From NCBI RefSeq assembly GCF_041435015.1, contig NZ_CP107989.1:3472001-3536000 (forward strand): DNA of 64,000 nt. The letters run 5' to 3'. This DNA is from Streptomyces canus. Lineage in GTDB: Bacteria; Actinomycetota; Actinomycetes; Streptomycetales; Streptomycetaceae. The position numbers and the translations under genes were made by a program. How positions within the stretch are numbered: position 1 is the first letter of the stretch; each line of letters opens with the position of its first letter. A model generated the notes under the pieces. That model had not been told where the DNA came from and searched no databases. It worked only from the letters and a program-made list of their open reading frames with translations. Positions 1-7,820 of the stretch are shown one piece after another.

Positions 1-120
1 GCGTACGGGCAGCTCGCCGCGTTCTCGATCGTCTACTCGACGCCGGTGATCCTGCTGTACGTGCTGATCGCACGGCGGCTGGGCGGGGGCTTCGCACTGG
101 GCGGGGCGGTCAAGGGATGA
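1..120 (+). CDS. ABC transporter permease, C-terminal end (partial)
   Basis: Only the last 39 codons are in the window; the frame is open from base 1 to a TGA at 118-120. The peptide is a hydrophobic helix (AFSIVYSTPVILLYVLIARR) followed by a short tail ending GGAVKG. A final membrane span and then a short Gly-rich cytoplasmic end starting R-R-L-G-G is typical of binding-protein-dependent sugar ABC permeases of the inner-membrane (MalG-like) family. That assignment is an inference from a short fragment. It is convergent with the next gene, with six bases between the stops. Confidence 0.6.
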   Translation, partial: AYGQLAAFSIVYSTPVILLYVLIARRLGGGFALGGAVKG

Positions 121-126
121 GCCGGC

Positions 127-582
127 TCACGAAGGGAGCACCCCGGGCCGGAACGGCTCCACTCCCACGACCCTGCGCACCCGCACCGGCTCGATCAGCA
201 GCATCACCCGCCGCTCCCCCTCAAGAAGCCACGGATACCGCTCCTCGCCGATGTACTTCCGCGTGAGCCGGTCCATGGAGCGCTCCGCCTCCTCGCCCTC
301 CACGAACCGCACCACCCGGCCCCGGATCTCGACGCGGTCGTAGGGGTTGTCGGGGTCGTGGTGGGAGAGGGAAACGTTCGGATTGCGCCGCAGGTTTTCC
401 TCCTTCACACGTCCGATTGCCGTGTTGACCATGACGTACTCACCTTCGAGATCCGCCCACATGGGCGAGACCTGCGGCGCTCCGTCCGGACCGACGGTCG
501 CCAGATGCCAGAAGTTCGGCGCCAGCAGCCGCTCGCGAATATGCCCCTCTACCTTGCCATTCACTTCGTACACGAAGATCAC
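127..582 (-). CDS. PPOX-class (pyridoxamine-phosphate-oxidase-like) F420/FMN-dependent oxidoreductase
   Basis: 151 residues, the usual size of the split-barrel PPOX/F420-dependent family. The N-terminal half has the family's hallmark pattern: a strand 'FWHLATVGPDGAPQVSPMW', then 'VMVNTAIGRVKEENLRRNP' and 'VSLSHHDPDNPYDRVEIRG', which lines the cofactor groove. Such proteins bind FMN or deazaflavin F420 and reduce varied small molecules; the substrate here is unknown. The GTG at 582 sits only one base after a GAGG, so a GTG three codons downstream (573), with about ten bases of spacing, is an equally good start. No operon partner is visible: it is convergent with the permease fragment and divergent from the DNA-binding gene. 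Confidence 0.8.
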   Translation of the reverse strand: MIFVYEVNGKVEGHIRERLLAPNFWHLATVGPDGAPQVSPMWADLEGEYVMVNTAIGRVKEENLRRNPNVSLSHHDPDNPYDRVEIRGRVVRFVEGEEAERSMDRLTRKYIGEERYPWLLEGERRVMLLIEPVRVRRVVGVEPFRPGVLPS

Positions 583-760
583 ACCTCTTTCCGGCCACCC
601 GTCCGGGCACCCGGCGCCATCCTCGCCACCGCGCCCGCACCGCCGACAGACGATCTTCGGCCAGCCCGAACGCGCAGCCGAAACCGTAGATTCCTACAAT
701 CCGTGATCCTGGCCGAACAGACCGTAGTCACCGGACGTCCGTTTCCCTAACTTGTGGGCC

Positions 761-1465
761 GTGCGCCGACCCCCAGCCCTGCCGAACCAGCCCGGACCGC
801 CCTTCGACCACCTCACCGCCCGCAGACTCCGTGTCGCTCTCGGCATGGGGCCCGAGCACGTGGCCTACGGGCTGCGTGTCTCGTACGGGCTCCCCTACGT
901 CGCCCCGGATCTCGTCATCGCCTGGGAGCGCGGGATCGTCTGCCCCACCAGTCCGGAACTCACCGCTCTGGCGGGCGTGTTGTGGTGCTCGCCCGGTGAA
1001 CTCATCGGCCGCCCCCGCACCCTGCGCGAGCACCGCGTGGCGCGAGGCATCGCCCCCGAGGACGTCGCCCGTGCCGTGGGGCTCGAACTGCTCGCCTACC
1101 TCGGCATGGAGGAGAACGACGAGTGGCGCGGCACCGACCGCCAGTCCACCGCTCTCGCCGAGCTGCTGGAGCTGAACCTGCCGGACTTCGTCGCCGTCAC
1201 GGGCCGCGAGAAGCGGCTCACCGAATGCCTGCGCGGCGCGGTCGGCACCCGCTGGCAGGCCTACGTCCGCCAGGTCGCGAAGATCGTGCCCCTGGACCGG
1301 CGGGTGGTGGAGGAGACCCTCATGGATCTGCACCGGCAGTACCAGGGGCAGATGGTGTCCACCCTGAGCTGGGGCGGGAGCGGCGAACGCGCCGGCGCGG
1401 CCGGTCAGGAGTTCCTGGACGAGATCGTGGAGCGGTTCTGGGAGGCGGTCGAGAGACGGCCGTAG
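761..1465 (+). CDS. Helix-turn-helix DNA-binding protein
   Basis: 234 residues from the GTG at 761. The N-terminal half contains two consecutive helical segments resembling XRE-type HTH units ('LTARRLRVALGMGPEHVAYG' and 'LREHRVARGIAPEDVARAVG'); the C-terminal half is a charged helical domain ('KRLTECLRGAVGTRWQAYVR'). No enzymatic motif is visible, so a cytoplasmic regulator is likely, with unknown target. There is no Shine-Dalgarno, but a -10-like TAACTT at 748-753 lies seven bases before the GTG, fitting a leaderless mRNA; a TTG at 752 is an alternative in-frame start. The gene is convergent with pfkA (23-bp gap). Confidence 0.75.
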   Translation: MRRPPALPNQPGPPFDHLTARRLRVALGMGPEHVAYGLRVSYGLPYVAPDLVIAWERGIVCPTSPELTALAGVLWCSPGELIGRPRTLREHRVARGIAPEDVARAVGLELLAYLGMEENDEWRGTDRQSTALAELLELNLPDFVAVTGREKRLTECLRGAVGTRWQAYVRQVAKIVPLDRRVVEETLMDLHRQYQGQMVSTLSWGGSGERAGAAGQEFLDEIVERFWEAVERRP

Positions 1466-1488
1466 CAAGCGACCACGCGGACGAATGC

Positions 1489-2514
1489 CTAGAAGACCGA
1501 CTCCGCCTCGTCCATCCGGTCCTTCGGAACGGTCTTCAGCTCGGTGACCGCCTCGGCGAGCGGCACCATCACGATGTCGGTGCCCTTGAGCGCGGTCATC
1601 CTGCCGAACTGGCCCCGGTGCGCGGCCTCCACCGCGTGCCAGCCGAAGCGGGTGGCGAGGACCCTGTCGTACGCCGTGGGCACGCCGCCGCGCTGCACAT
1701 GCCCGAGGATGACCGGCTTGGCCTCCTTGCCGAGCCGGCGCTCGAGCTCGTACGCCAGGGCCGTGCCGATGCCCTGGAAGCGCTCGTGGCCGAACTGGTC
1801 GATCTCGCCGTGGCCGTAGTCCATGCTGCCCTCGGCGGGGTGGGCGCCCTCGGCGACGCAGACGACCGCGAACTTCTTGCCGCGGGCGAAGCGCTCCTCG
1901 ACCATCTTGACCAGGTCGGCCGGGTCGAAGGGGCGCTCGGGCAGACAGATGCCGTGCGCGCCGGCGGCCATGCCGGACTCCAGGGCGATCCAGCCCGCGT
2001 GGCGGCCCATGACCTCGACGACCATCACGCGCTGGTGGGACTCGGCGGTGGTCTTCAGGCGGTCCATGGCCTCGGTGGCGACACCGACCGCGGTGTCGAA
2101 GCCGAAGGTGCGGTCGGTGGAGGAGATGTCGTTGTCGATCGTCTTCGGGACGCCGACGACCGGGAGACCGGCGTCGAACAGCATGCGGGCGGCCGTGAGG
2201 GTGCCTTCGCCGCCGATCGGGATCAGCGCGTCGATGCCGAACTCGTGGATCATGTCGGAGGCGCTCTCGCACGCCTCGCGCAGCCGGTCACGCTCCAGGC
2301 GGGAGGAGCCGAGGATGGTGCCGCCGCGGGCCAGGATGCCGCTGACACTGTCCAGGTCGAGGGCGCGGTAGCGGCCGTCCAGGAGGCCGGAGTAGCCGTC
2401 CTCGAAGCCGATGACCTCGTCGCCGTAGTTGTCGACCGCTCGGTGCACGACCGACCGGATCACTGCGTTCAGACCAGGGCAGTCGCCGCCTGCGGTGAGA
2501 ACTCCGATGCGCAT
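1489..2514 (-). CDS. pfkA: 6-phosphofructokinase (ATP-dependent, group III type)
   Basis: 341 residues. It phosphorylates fructose 6-phosphate to the 1,6-bisphosphate, the committing step of glycolysis. Visible motifs are GGDCPGLNAVIR at the N-terminus (nucleotide loop), IGGEGTL (Gly, not Asp, at the ATP/PPi-discriminating position), PKTIDNDI with the catalytic Asp, MGRHAGWIA, and LGHVQRGG near the C-terminus. Gly with a Lys in PKTIDND is the combination known from Streptomyces ATP-PFKs that are close relatives of PPi-dependent enzymes. The ATG at 2514 follows a GCAGGAGA; upstream codons lack family similarity. The paralogue number cannot be decided from the window. It is divergent from pta across about 200 bp holding a near-consensus promoter. 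Confidence 0.95.
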   Translation of the reverse strand: MRIGVLTAGGDCPGLNAVIRSVVHRAVDNYGDEVIGFEDGYSGLLDGRYRALDLDSVSGILARGGTILGSSRLERDRLREACESASDMIHEFGIDALIPIGGEGTLTAARMLFDAGLPVVGVPKTIDNDISSTDRTFGFDTAVGVATEAMDRLKTTAESHQRVMVVEVMGRHAGWIALESGMAAGAHGICLPERPFDPADLVKMVEERFARGKKFAVVCVAEGAHPAEGSMDYGHGEIDQFGHERFQGIGTALAYELERRLGKEAKPVILGHVQRGGVPTAYDRVLATRFGWHAVEAAHRGQFGRMTALKGTDIVMVPLAEAVTELKTVPKDRMDEAESVF

Positions 2515-2607
2515 CGTGCTGTGTCTCCTGCTCGCTGTTGATACCGGTGAGCCAATGCCGATTGTTTCACGTCCCGCACGGGGTCGTAGCACCCCGTGCT
2601 GGCGGGC

Positions 2608-2636
2608 GCCTTATCCATCGTCCGGGGTATTGTCAA
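2608..2636 (-). promoter_or_regulatory. Probable pfkA promoter
   Basis: On the minus strand a perfect -35 TTGACA (2636-2631) is followed after 17 bp by TAAGGC (2613-2608). Transcription would begin near 2601 and leave a leader of roughly 88 nt before the pfkA ATG at 2514. This is the most consensus-like vegetative promoter I found in the window. Start-site mapping is not available, so it is a prediction. Confidence 0.6.
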
Positions 2637-2711
2637 GAGGGTTTCCGCTCACCTCGGTGGGCGATTTTCATGACAGCGACTTTTTCGAAGGCGATGGAAC
2701 GGAGATCACGC

Positions 2712-4811
2712 GTGACCCGCAGCGTGTACGTGACCGGGATCGACCGCGGCGACGGCCGCCAGGTCGTCGAGCTGGGGGTCATGGAGCTCCTGACCCGCCA
2801 GGTCGACCGGGTGGGGGTGTTCCGGCCGCTGGTGCACCACAGCCCCGACCGGCTCTTCGAGCTGCTGCGCGCCCGCTACCGGCTCACCCAGGACCCGGCC
2901 ACCGTCTACGGCCTCGACTACCACGAGGCCTCCGCGCTGCAGGCCGAGCAGGGCACCGACGAACTGGTCTCCACCCTGGTCGACCGCTTCCACCTGGTGG
3001 CCCGCGACTACGACGTCGTCCTGGTCCTCGGCACCGACTTCGCCGACACCCAGCTCCCGGACGAGCTCTCCCTCAACGCCCGGCTGGCCAACGAGTTCGG
3101 CGCCTCCGTGATCCCGGTCGTGGGCGGTCGGGGGCAGGCCGCCGAGTCGGTGCTCGCCGAGACCCGCAACGCCTACCGGGCCTACGACGGCCTGGGCTGC
3201 GACGTCCTCGCCATGGTCACCAACCGGGTGGTCCGGGAGGACCGGGACGAGATCGCCGAGCGGCTCTCGGGCCGCCTGCCCGTGCCCTGTTACGTCGTGC
3301 CGGACGATCCCGCCCTGGCCGCGCCCACCGTCGCCCAGATCGGACAGGCCCTCGATGCCCGGGTGGTCCTCGGCGACGACTCCGGGCTCGCCCGGGACGC
3401 CCTGGACTTCGTCTTCGGCGGCGCGATGCTGCCGAACTTCCTGAAGGCCCTGACCCCCGGCTGCCTGGTGGTCACCCCGGGCGACCGCGCGGACCTGGTC
3501 GTCGGTTCGCTCGCCGCGCACAGCGCCGGCACCCCGCCGATAGCCGGTGTGCTGCTCACCCTGAACGAGGTCCCGGGCGACGACGTCCTCACCCTCGCCG
3601 CCCGCCTGGCCCCCGGCACCCCGGTGCTCTCGGTGGCCGGCACCAGCTTCCCCACCGCCGCCGAACTCTTCGCGCTGGAAGGGAAGCTGAACGCGGCCAC
3701 GCCCCGCAAGGCGGAGACCGCGCTCGGTCTCTTCGAGCGGTACGCCGACACCGCCGACCTCGCCCGCCGGGTCTCCGCGCCGAGCAGCGACCGCCTCACC
3801 CCGATGATGTTCGAGCACAAGCTCCTGGAGACGGCCCGCTCCGACAAGCGCCGTGTCGTCCTGCCCGAGGGCACCGAGCCGCGCGTGCTGCACGCCGCCG
3901 AGGTCCTGCTGCGCCGGGGCGTGTGCGACCTCACGCTGCTCGGCCCGCTCGACCAGATCCGCAAGAAGGCCGCCGACCTCGGCATCGACCTCGGCGACTG
4001 CCAGTTGATCGACCCGGCGACCTCCGAACTGCGTGACACCTTCGCCGAGAAGTACGCGGCCCTCAGGGCCCACAAGGGCGTCACGGTCGAGCTGGCCTAC
4101 GACGTCGTCTCCGACGTGAACTACTTCGGCACCCTGATGGTCCAGGAGGGCCTCGCCGACGGCATGGTGTCCGGTTCGGTGCACTCCACGGCGGCGACCA
4201 TCCGCCCCGCCTTCGAGATCATCAAGACCAAGCCGGACGCCGACATCGTCTCGTCGGTCTTCTTCATGTGCCTCACCGACAAGGTGCTGGTGTACGGCGA
4301 CTGCGCCGTGAACCCCGACCCCGACGCCGTGCAGCTCGCCGACATCGCCATCCAGTCGGCCGCGACCGCCGAGCAGTTCGGCGTGGAGCCGCGGATCGCG
4401 ATGCTGTCGTACTCCACCGGTACGTCGGGCTCGGGCGCCGACGTCGACAAGGTGCGCGAGGCCACCGAGCTGGTGCGGCAGCGGCGGCCCGACCTCAAGA
4501 TCGAGGGGCCGATCCAGTACGACGCGGCCGTCGAGCCGACCGTGGCGCAGACCAAGCTGCCCGGCTCCGAAGTCGCGGGTCAGGCCAGCGTGTTGATCTT
4601 CCCCGACCTCAACACCGGTAACAACACCTACAAGGCCGTGCAGCGTTCGGCCGGCGCGATCGCCGTCGGGCCGGTGCTCCAGGGGCTGCGCAAGCCCGTC
4701 AACGACCTGTCCCGAGGCGCCCTCGTCTCGGACATCGTCAACACCGTCGCCATCACGGCGATCCAGGCCCAGATCCCGACTCTCTCCACAGAAGAGGCCA
4801 CCGCCCAGTGA
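2712..4811 (+). CDS. pta: Phosphate acetyltransferase (long form)
   Basis: 699 residues, the size of long-type Pta. It interconverts acetyl-CoA plus phosphate and acetyl phosphate plus CoA. The N-terminal ~230 residues form a P-loop-NTPase-like domain whose Walker A is degenerate (GIDRGDGRQ, no GKT), as is usual for this family; a DRTGG-like regulatory segment follows. The catalytic PTA_PTB domain occupies about residues 370-695 ('MVSGSVHSTAATIRPAFEII', 'MLSYSTGTSGSGADV', 'VLIFPDLNTGNNTYK'). The start is the GTG at 2712 after CGGAG; an ATG at 2694 is an in-frame alternative. The stop overlaps the ackA start by four bases (GTGA), so the two are translationally coupled. Confidence 0.95.
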   Translation: MTRSVYVTGIDRGDGRQVVELGVMELLTRQVDRVGVFRPLVHHSPDRLFELLRARYRLTQDPATVYGLDYHEASALQAEQGTDELVSTLVDRFHLVARDYDVVLVLGTDFADTQLPDELSLNARLANEFGASVIPVVGGRGQAAESVLAETRNAYRAYDGLGCDVLAMVTNRVVREDRDEIAERLSGRLPVPCYVVPDDPALAAPTVAQIGQALDARVVLGDDSGLARDALDFVFGGAMLPNFLKALTPGCLVVTPGDRADLVVGSLAAHSAGTPPIAGVLLTLNEVPGDDVLTLAARLAPGTPVLSVAGTSFPTAAELFALEGKLNAATPRKAETALGLFERYADTADLARRVSAPSSDRLTPMMFEHKLLETARSDKRRVVLPEGTEPRVLHAAEVLLRRGVCDLTLLGPLDQIRKKAADLGIDLGDCQLIDPATSELRDTFAEKYAALRAHKGVTVELAYDVVSDVNYFGTLMVQEGLADGMVSGSVHSTAATIRPAFEIIKTKPDADIVSSVFFMCLTDKVLVYGDCAVNPDPDAVQLADIAIQSAATAEQFGVEPRIAMLSYSTGTSGSGADVDKVREATELVRQRRPDLKIEGPIQYDAAVEPTVAQTKLPGSEVAGQASVLIFPDLNTGNNTYKAVQRSAGAIAVGPVLQGLRKPVNDLSRGALVSDIVNTVAITAIQAQIPTLSTEEATAQ

Positions 4812-6016
4812 GCGCCAGCCGCGTCCTCGTCCTCAACTCCGGCTCCTCGTCCGTGAAGTACCAGCTGCTCGACATGCGGGACAGCAGCCGGCTGGCGGCG
4901 GGGCTCGTCGAGCGCATCGGTGAGCAGTCCTCGCGGCTCAAGCACACGCCGCTGGCGACCGGCGGGGACCCGCGCGAGTGGACCGGCCCGATCGCCGATC
5001 ACGACGCCGCGCTGAAGGCCGTATCCGAAGAACTGTCGAAGGACGGGCTCGGCCTCGACTCCCCCGAGCTGGTCGCGATAGGCCACCGTGTGGTGCACGG
5101 CGGCAAGACCTTCACCGAACCGACGGTGATCGACGAGACCGTGCTCGCCGAGATCGAGCGGCTGATCCCGGTCGCCCCGCTGCACAACCCGGCCAACCTC
5201 ACCGGCATCCGCACCGCGCGGGCGCTGCGCCCGGACCTGCCCCAGGTCGCCGTCTTCGACACCGCCTTCCACACCACGATGCCGGAGTCGGCCGCGCGCT
5301 ACGCGATCGACGTGGAGACCGCCGACGCGCACCGCATCCGGCGCTACGGCTTCCACGGCACCTCGCACGCCTACGTGTCCCGGGCGACCGCGAAGCTGCT
5401 GGGCAAGGCACCCCAGGACGTCAACGTGATCGTGCTGCACCTGGGCAACGGCGCGAGCGCCTCCGCGGTCCGGGGCGGCAGGTGCGTGGACACCTCCATG
5501 GGGCTGACGCCTTTGGAGGGACTCGTGATGGGTACGCGCTCCGGAGACACCGATCCGGCCGTCATCTTCCATTTGGCGCGCGTTGGCAAAATGTCCATCG
5601 ACGAAATCGACACTCTCCTCAACAAGAAGAGCGGACTGGTCGGCCTCTGCGGCGACAACGACATGCGGGAGATTCGGCGCCGGATCGACGAGGGGGACGA
5701 GCAGGCCGAGCTCGCCTTCGACATCTACATTCACCGTCTGAAGAAGTACATCGGCGCCTATTACGCCGTTCTCGGTACGGTGGACGCGATCGCGTTCACC
5801 GCCGGGGTCGGCGAGAACGCGGCGCCGGTGCGGGAGGCCGCCGTGGCGGGCCTGGAGACCCTGGGCCTTGCGGTGGACCGTGAGCTCAACGCCGTACGGA
5901 GCGACGAACCGCGGCTGATCTCGCCCGCCGACGCACGGGTGAAGGTCGCCGTGGTGCCGACCGACGAAGAACTGGAAATCGCGACGCAGACCTACGCACT
6001 GGTCGCACGGCATTGA
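4808..6016 (+). CDS. ackA: Acetate kinase
   Basis: 402 residues, normal for the family. It converts acetyl phosphate and ADP to acetate and ATP, and the reverse. ASKHA-fold motifs are all present: LNSGSSSVKYQLL at the N-terminus, GHRVVHGG, the signature FHGTSHAYVS, VLHLGNGASASA, MGTRSGDTDP and TAGVGENAAPVR. The GTG start lies inside the pta stop (4-bp overlap), which fixes the start and shows a pta-ackA operon. It makes substrate-level ATP during carbon overflow and, with Pta, sets the acetyl-phosphate pool. A 113-bp gap with its own promoter features separates it from pyk. Confidence 0.97.
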   Translation: MSASRVLVLNSGSSSVKYQLLDMRDSSRLAAGLVERIGEQSSRLKHTPLATGGDPREWTGPIADHDAALKAVSEELSKDGLGLDSPELVAIGHRVVHGGKTFTEPTVIDETVLAEIERLIPVAPLHNPANLTGIRTARALRPDLPQVAVFDTAFHTTMPESAARYAIDVETADAHRIRRYGFHGTSHAYVSRATAKLLGKAPQDVNVIVLHLGNGASASAVRGGRCVDTSMGLTPLEGLVMGTRSGDTDPAVIFHLARVGKMSIDEIDTLLNKKSGLVGLCGDNDMREIRRRIDEGDEQAELAFDIYIHRLKKYIGAYYAVLGTVDAIAFTAGVGENAAPVREAAVAGLETLGLAVDRELNAVRSDEPRLISPADARVKVAVVPTDEELEIATQTYALVARH

Positions 6017-6089
6017 TTTGCGGCTCCGCGTGGCGACTGAGCGGTAACCCAGCTGAGCGACGTTCCGCCCATTTGTATCTTCCGCCAGA

Positions 6090-6123
6090 CGGAATATTCC
6101 GCAGCGAAACAAACCGATAGGAT
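6090..6123 (+). promoter_or_regulatory. Probable pyk promoter with a 12-bp palindrome
   Basis: A -10-like TAGGAT at 6118-6123 lies six bases before the pyk ATG, with no clear Shine-Dalgarno, suggesting a leaderless or near-leaderless pyk transcript. Just upstream, 6090-6101 is a perfect palindrome CGGAATATTCCG in the expected -35 region, a plausible regulator site. Its left half is also part of TTCCG-N5-CGGAA (6080-6094). The regulator is unknown. Confidence 0.4.
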
Positions 6124-6129
6124 CGCCCC

Positions 6130-7554
6130 ATGCGCCGTTCGAAAATCGTCTGTACTCTCGGCCCCGCGGTCGACTCCCACGAGATGCTGGTCTCGCTGAT
6201 CGAAGCCGGCATGAACGTGGCCCGTTTCAACTTCAGCCACGGCACGCACGCCGAGCACCAGGGGCGGTACGACCGCGTCCGTGCCGCCGCCAAGGAGACC
6301 GGCCGGGCCATCGGTGTCCTCGCCGACCTGCAGGGCCCGAAGATCCGCCTGGAGACCTTCGCCGAGGGACCGGTGGAGCTGGAGCGCGGTGACGAGTTCG
6401 TCATCACCGCCGAGGACGTCCCGGGTGACAGGACCATCTGCGGGACGACCTACAAGGGCCTGCCCGGTGACGTCTCCCGCGGCGACCAGATCCTCATCAA
6501 CGACGGCAACGTCGAGCTGAAGGTCCTGGACGTCGAGGGCCCGCGGGTCAAGACGATGGTCATCGAGGGCGGTGTCGTCTCCGACCACAAGGGCATCAAC
6601 CTGCCCGGCGCGGCGGTGAACGTCCCGGCGCTGAGCGAGAAGGACGTCGAGGACCTCCGTTTCGCGCTGCGCATGGGCTGCGACATGGTCGCGCTGTCCT
6701 TCGTGCGGGACGCCAAGGACGTCGACGACGTCCACAAGGTGATGGACGAGGAGGGCCGCCGGGTCCCCGTCATCGCCAAGGTGGAGAAGCCGCAGGCGGT
6801 GGACAACATGGAGGGCGTCGTGATGGCGTTCGACGCCGTCATGGTGGCCCGTGGTGACCTGGCCGTCGAGTACCCGCTCGAGAAGGTCCCGATGGTGCAG
6901 AAGCGCCTCATCGAGCTGTGCCGCCGCAACGCCAAGCCGGTGATCGTGGCGACCCAGATGATGGAGTCGATGATCACCAACTCCCGCCCGACCCGCGCCG
7001 AGGCCTCCGACGTGGCCAACGCGATCCTGGACGGCGCGGACGCGGTCATGCTGTCGGCGGAGTCGAGCGTGGGCGCGTACCCGGTCGAGACCGTCAAGAC
7101 GATGTCGAAGATCGTCGTCGCGGCCGAGCAGGAGCTGATGTCGAAGGGCCTCCAGCCGCTGGTCCCCGGCAAGAAGCCCCGCACCCAGGGTGGTTCGGTC
7201 GCCCGCGCGGCCTGCGAGATCGCCGACTTCCTCGGCGGCCGCGGCCTGGTGGCCTTCACCCAGTCCGGCGACACCGCGCGCCGCCTGTCGCGCTACCGCG
7301 CGCAGCAGCCGATCATCGCCTTCACCACCGACGAGAACACCCGCAACCAGCTCACCCTCAGCTGGGGCGTGGAGTCGCACGTGGTGCCGTTCGTGAACAC
7401 CACGGACGAGATGGTCGACATGGTCGACCAGGAGATCGCCAAGATCAACCGCTTCAACCCGGGCGAGATCGTCATCATCACCGCCGGCTCGCCCCCCGGC
7501 GTGGCCGGCACCACCAACATGCTCCGCGTGCACCACATCGGCGGCGCGCAGTAG
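6130..7554 (+). CDS. pyk: Pyruvate kinase
   Basis: 474 residues. It transfers phosphate from phosphoenolpyruvate to ADP, the last step of glycolysis. Motifs are RRSKIVCTLGPA, NVARFNFSHG, IAKVEKPQAV (catalytic Lys), VMVARGDLAVE, the A-domain signature KPVIVATQMMESM, and a C-terminal allosteric domain ending MLRVHHIG. The sequence GPKIR (Lys 71) has Lys where K+-dependent enzymes carry Glu (GPEIR), so the enzyme is predicted to be K+-independent. The ATG at 6130 begins the conserved RRSKIVCT strand. It is monocistronic, with a strong terminator directly downstream. Confidence 0.97.
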   Translation: MRRSKIVCTLGPAVDSHEMLVSLIEAGMNVARFNFSHGTHAEHQGRYDRVRAAAKETGRAIGVLADLQGPKIRLETFAEGPVELERGDEFVITAEDVPGDRTICGTTYKGLPGDVSRGDQILINDGNVELKVLDVEGPRVKTMVIEGGVVSDHKGINLPGAAVNVPALSEKDVEDLRFALRMGCDMVALSFVRDAKDVDDVHKVMDEEGRRVPVIAKVEKPQAVDNMEGVVMAFDAVMVARGDLAVEYPLEKVPMVQKRLIELCRRNAKPVIVATQMMESMITNSRPTRAEASDVANAILDGADAVMLSAESSVGAYPVETVKTMSKIVVAAEQELMSKGLQPLVPGKKPRTQGGSVARAACEIADFLGGRGLVAFTQSGDTARRLSRYRAQQPIIAFTTDENTRNQLTLSWGVESHVVPFVNTTDEMVDMVDQEIAKINRFNPGEIVIITAGSPPGVAGTTNMLRVHHIGGAQ

Positions 7555-7567
7555 GAATCCGTACGAC

Positions 7568-7604
7568 ATCGAGGGCGTCCCCTGTGGCAGGGGGCGCCCT
7601 CGAT
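7568..7604 (+). terminator. pyk terminator
   Basis: A 16-bp stem (one G-U pair) with a 5-nt GTGGC loop begins 13 bases after the pyk stop. The left arm runs from ATCGAGGGCG and the right arm ends CGCCCTCGAT. Streptomyces terminators often lack a U-run, as here. Confidence 0.85.
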
Positions 7605-7743
7605 GCGTGTACTCAGCCGATCGTGCCGCGTCCGCGGGGAAGTCCGGGGGCCAGGGGCAGGGAGGCGTCGTACAGGGCCTCCCGATCGCCCATCAGCGCT
7701 CCGCCGCGAGCCGCTCTGTGACGGCCCTCAGGGCTCACGTACG

Positions 7744-7782
7744 CGCCGAGGGCGCCCTCTGGTGAAGAGGACGCCCTCGGCG
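7744..7782 (-). terminator. Terminator of the exported-protein gene
   Basis: A 17-bp stem with one mismatch and a GGTGA loop lies 38 bases beyond the stop of the minus-strand gene ending at 7821. The arms contain CGCCGAGGGCG and CGCCCTCGGCG. It shares the GAGGGCG core with the pyk terminator. The 139 bases between the two hairpins hold nothing I can identify. Confidence 0.7.
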
Positions 7783-7820
7783 TGTGTGCGGCTCCCGGAA
7801 GGGTTTGTGAGGGGCGCTGG

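Noticed and set aside
1123..2541. 472-codon plus-strand frame across pfkA
   Set aside because: Shadow of pfkA in another frame; composition is Ala/Val/Asp-rich without a domain.
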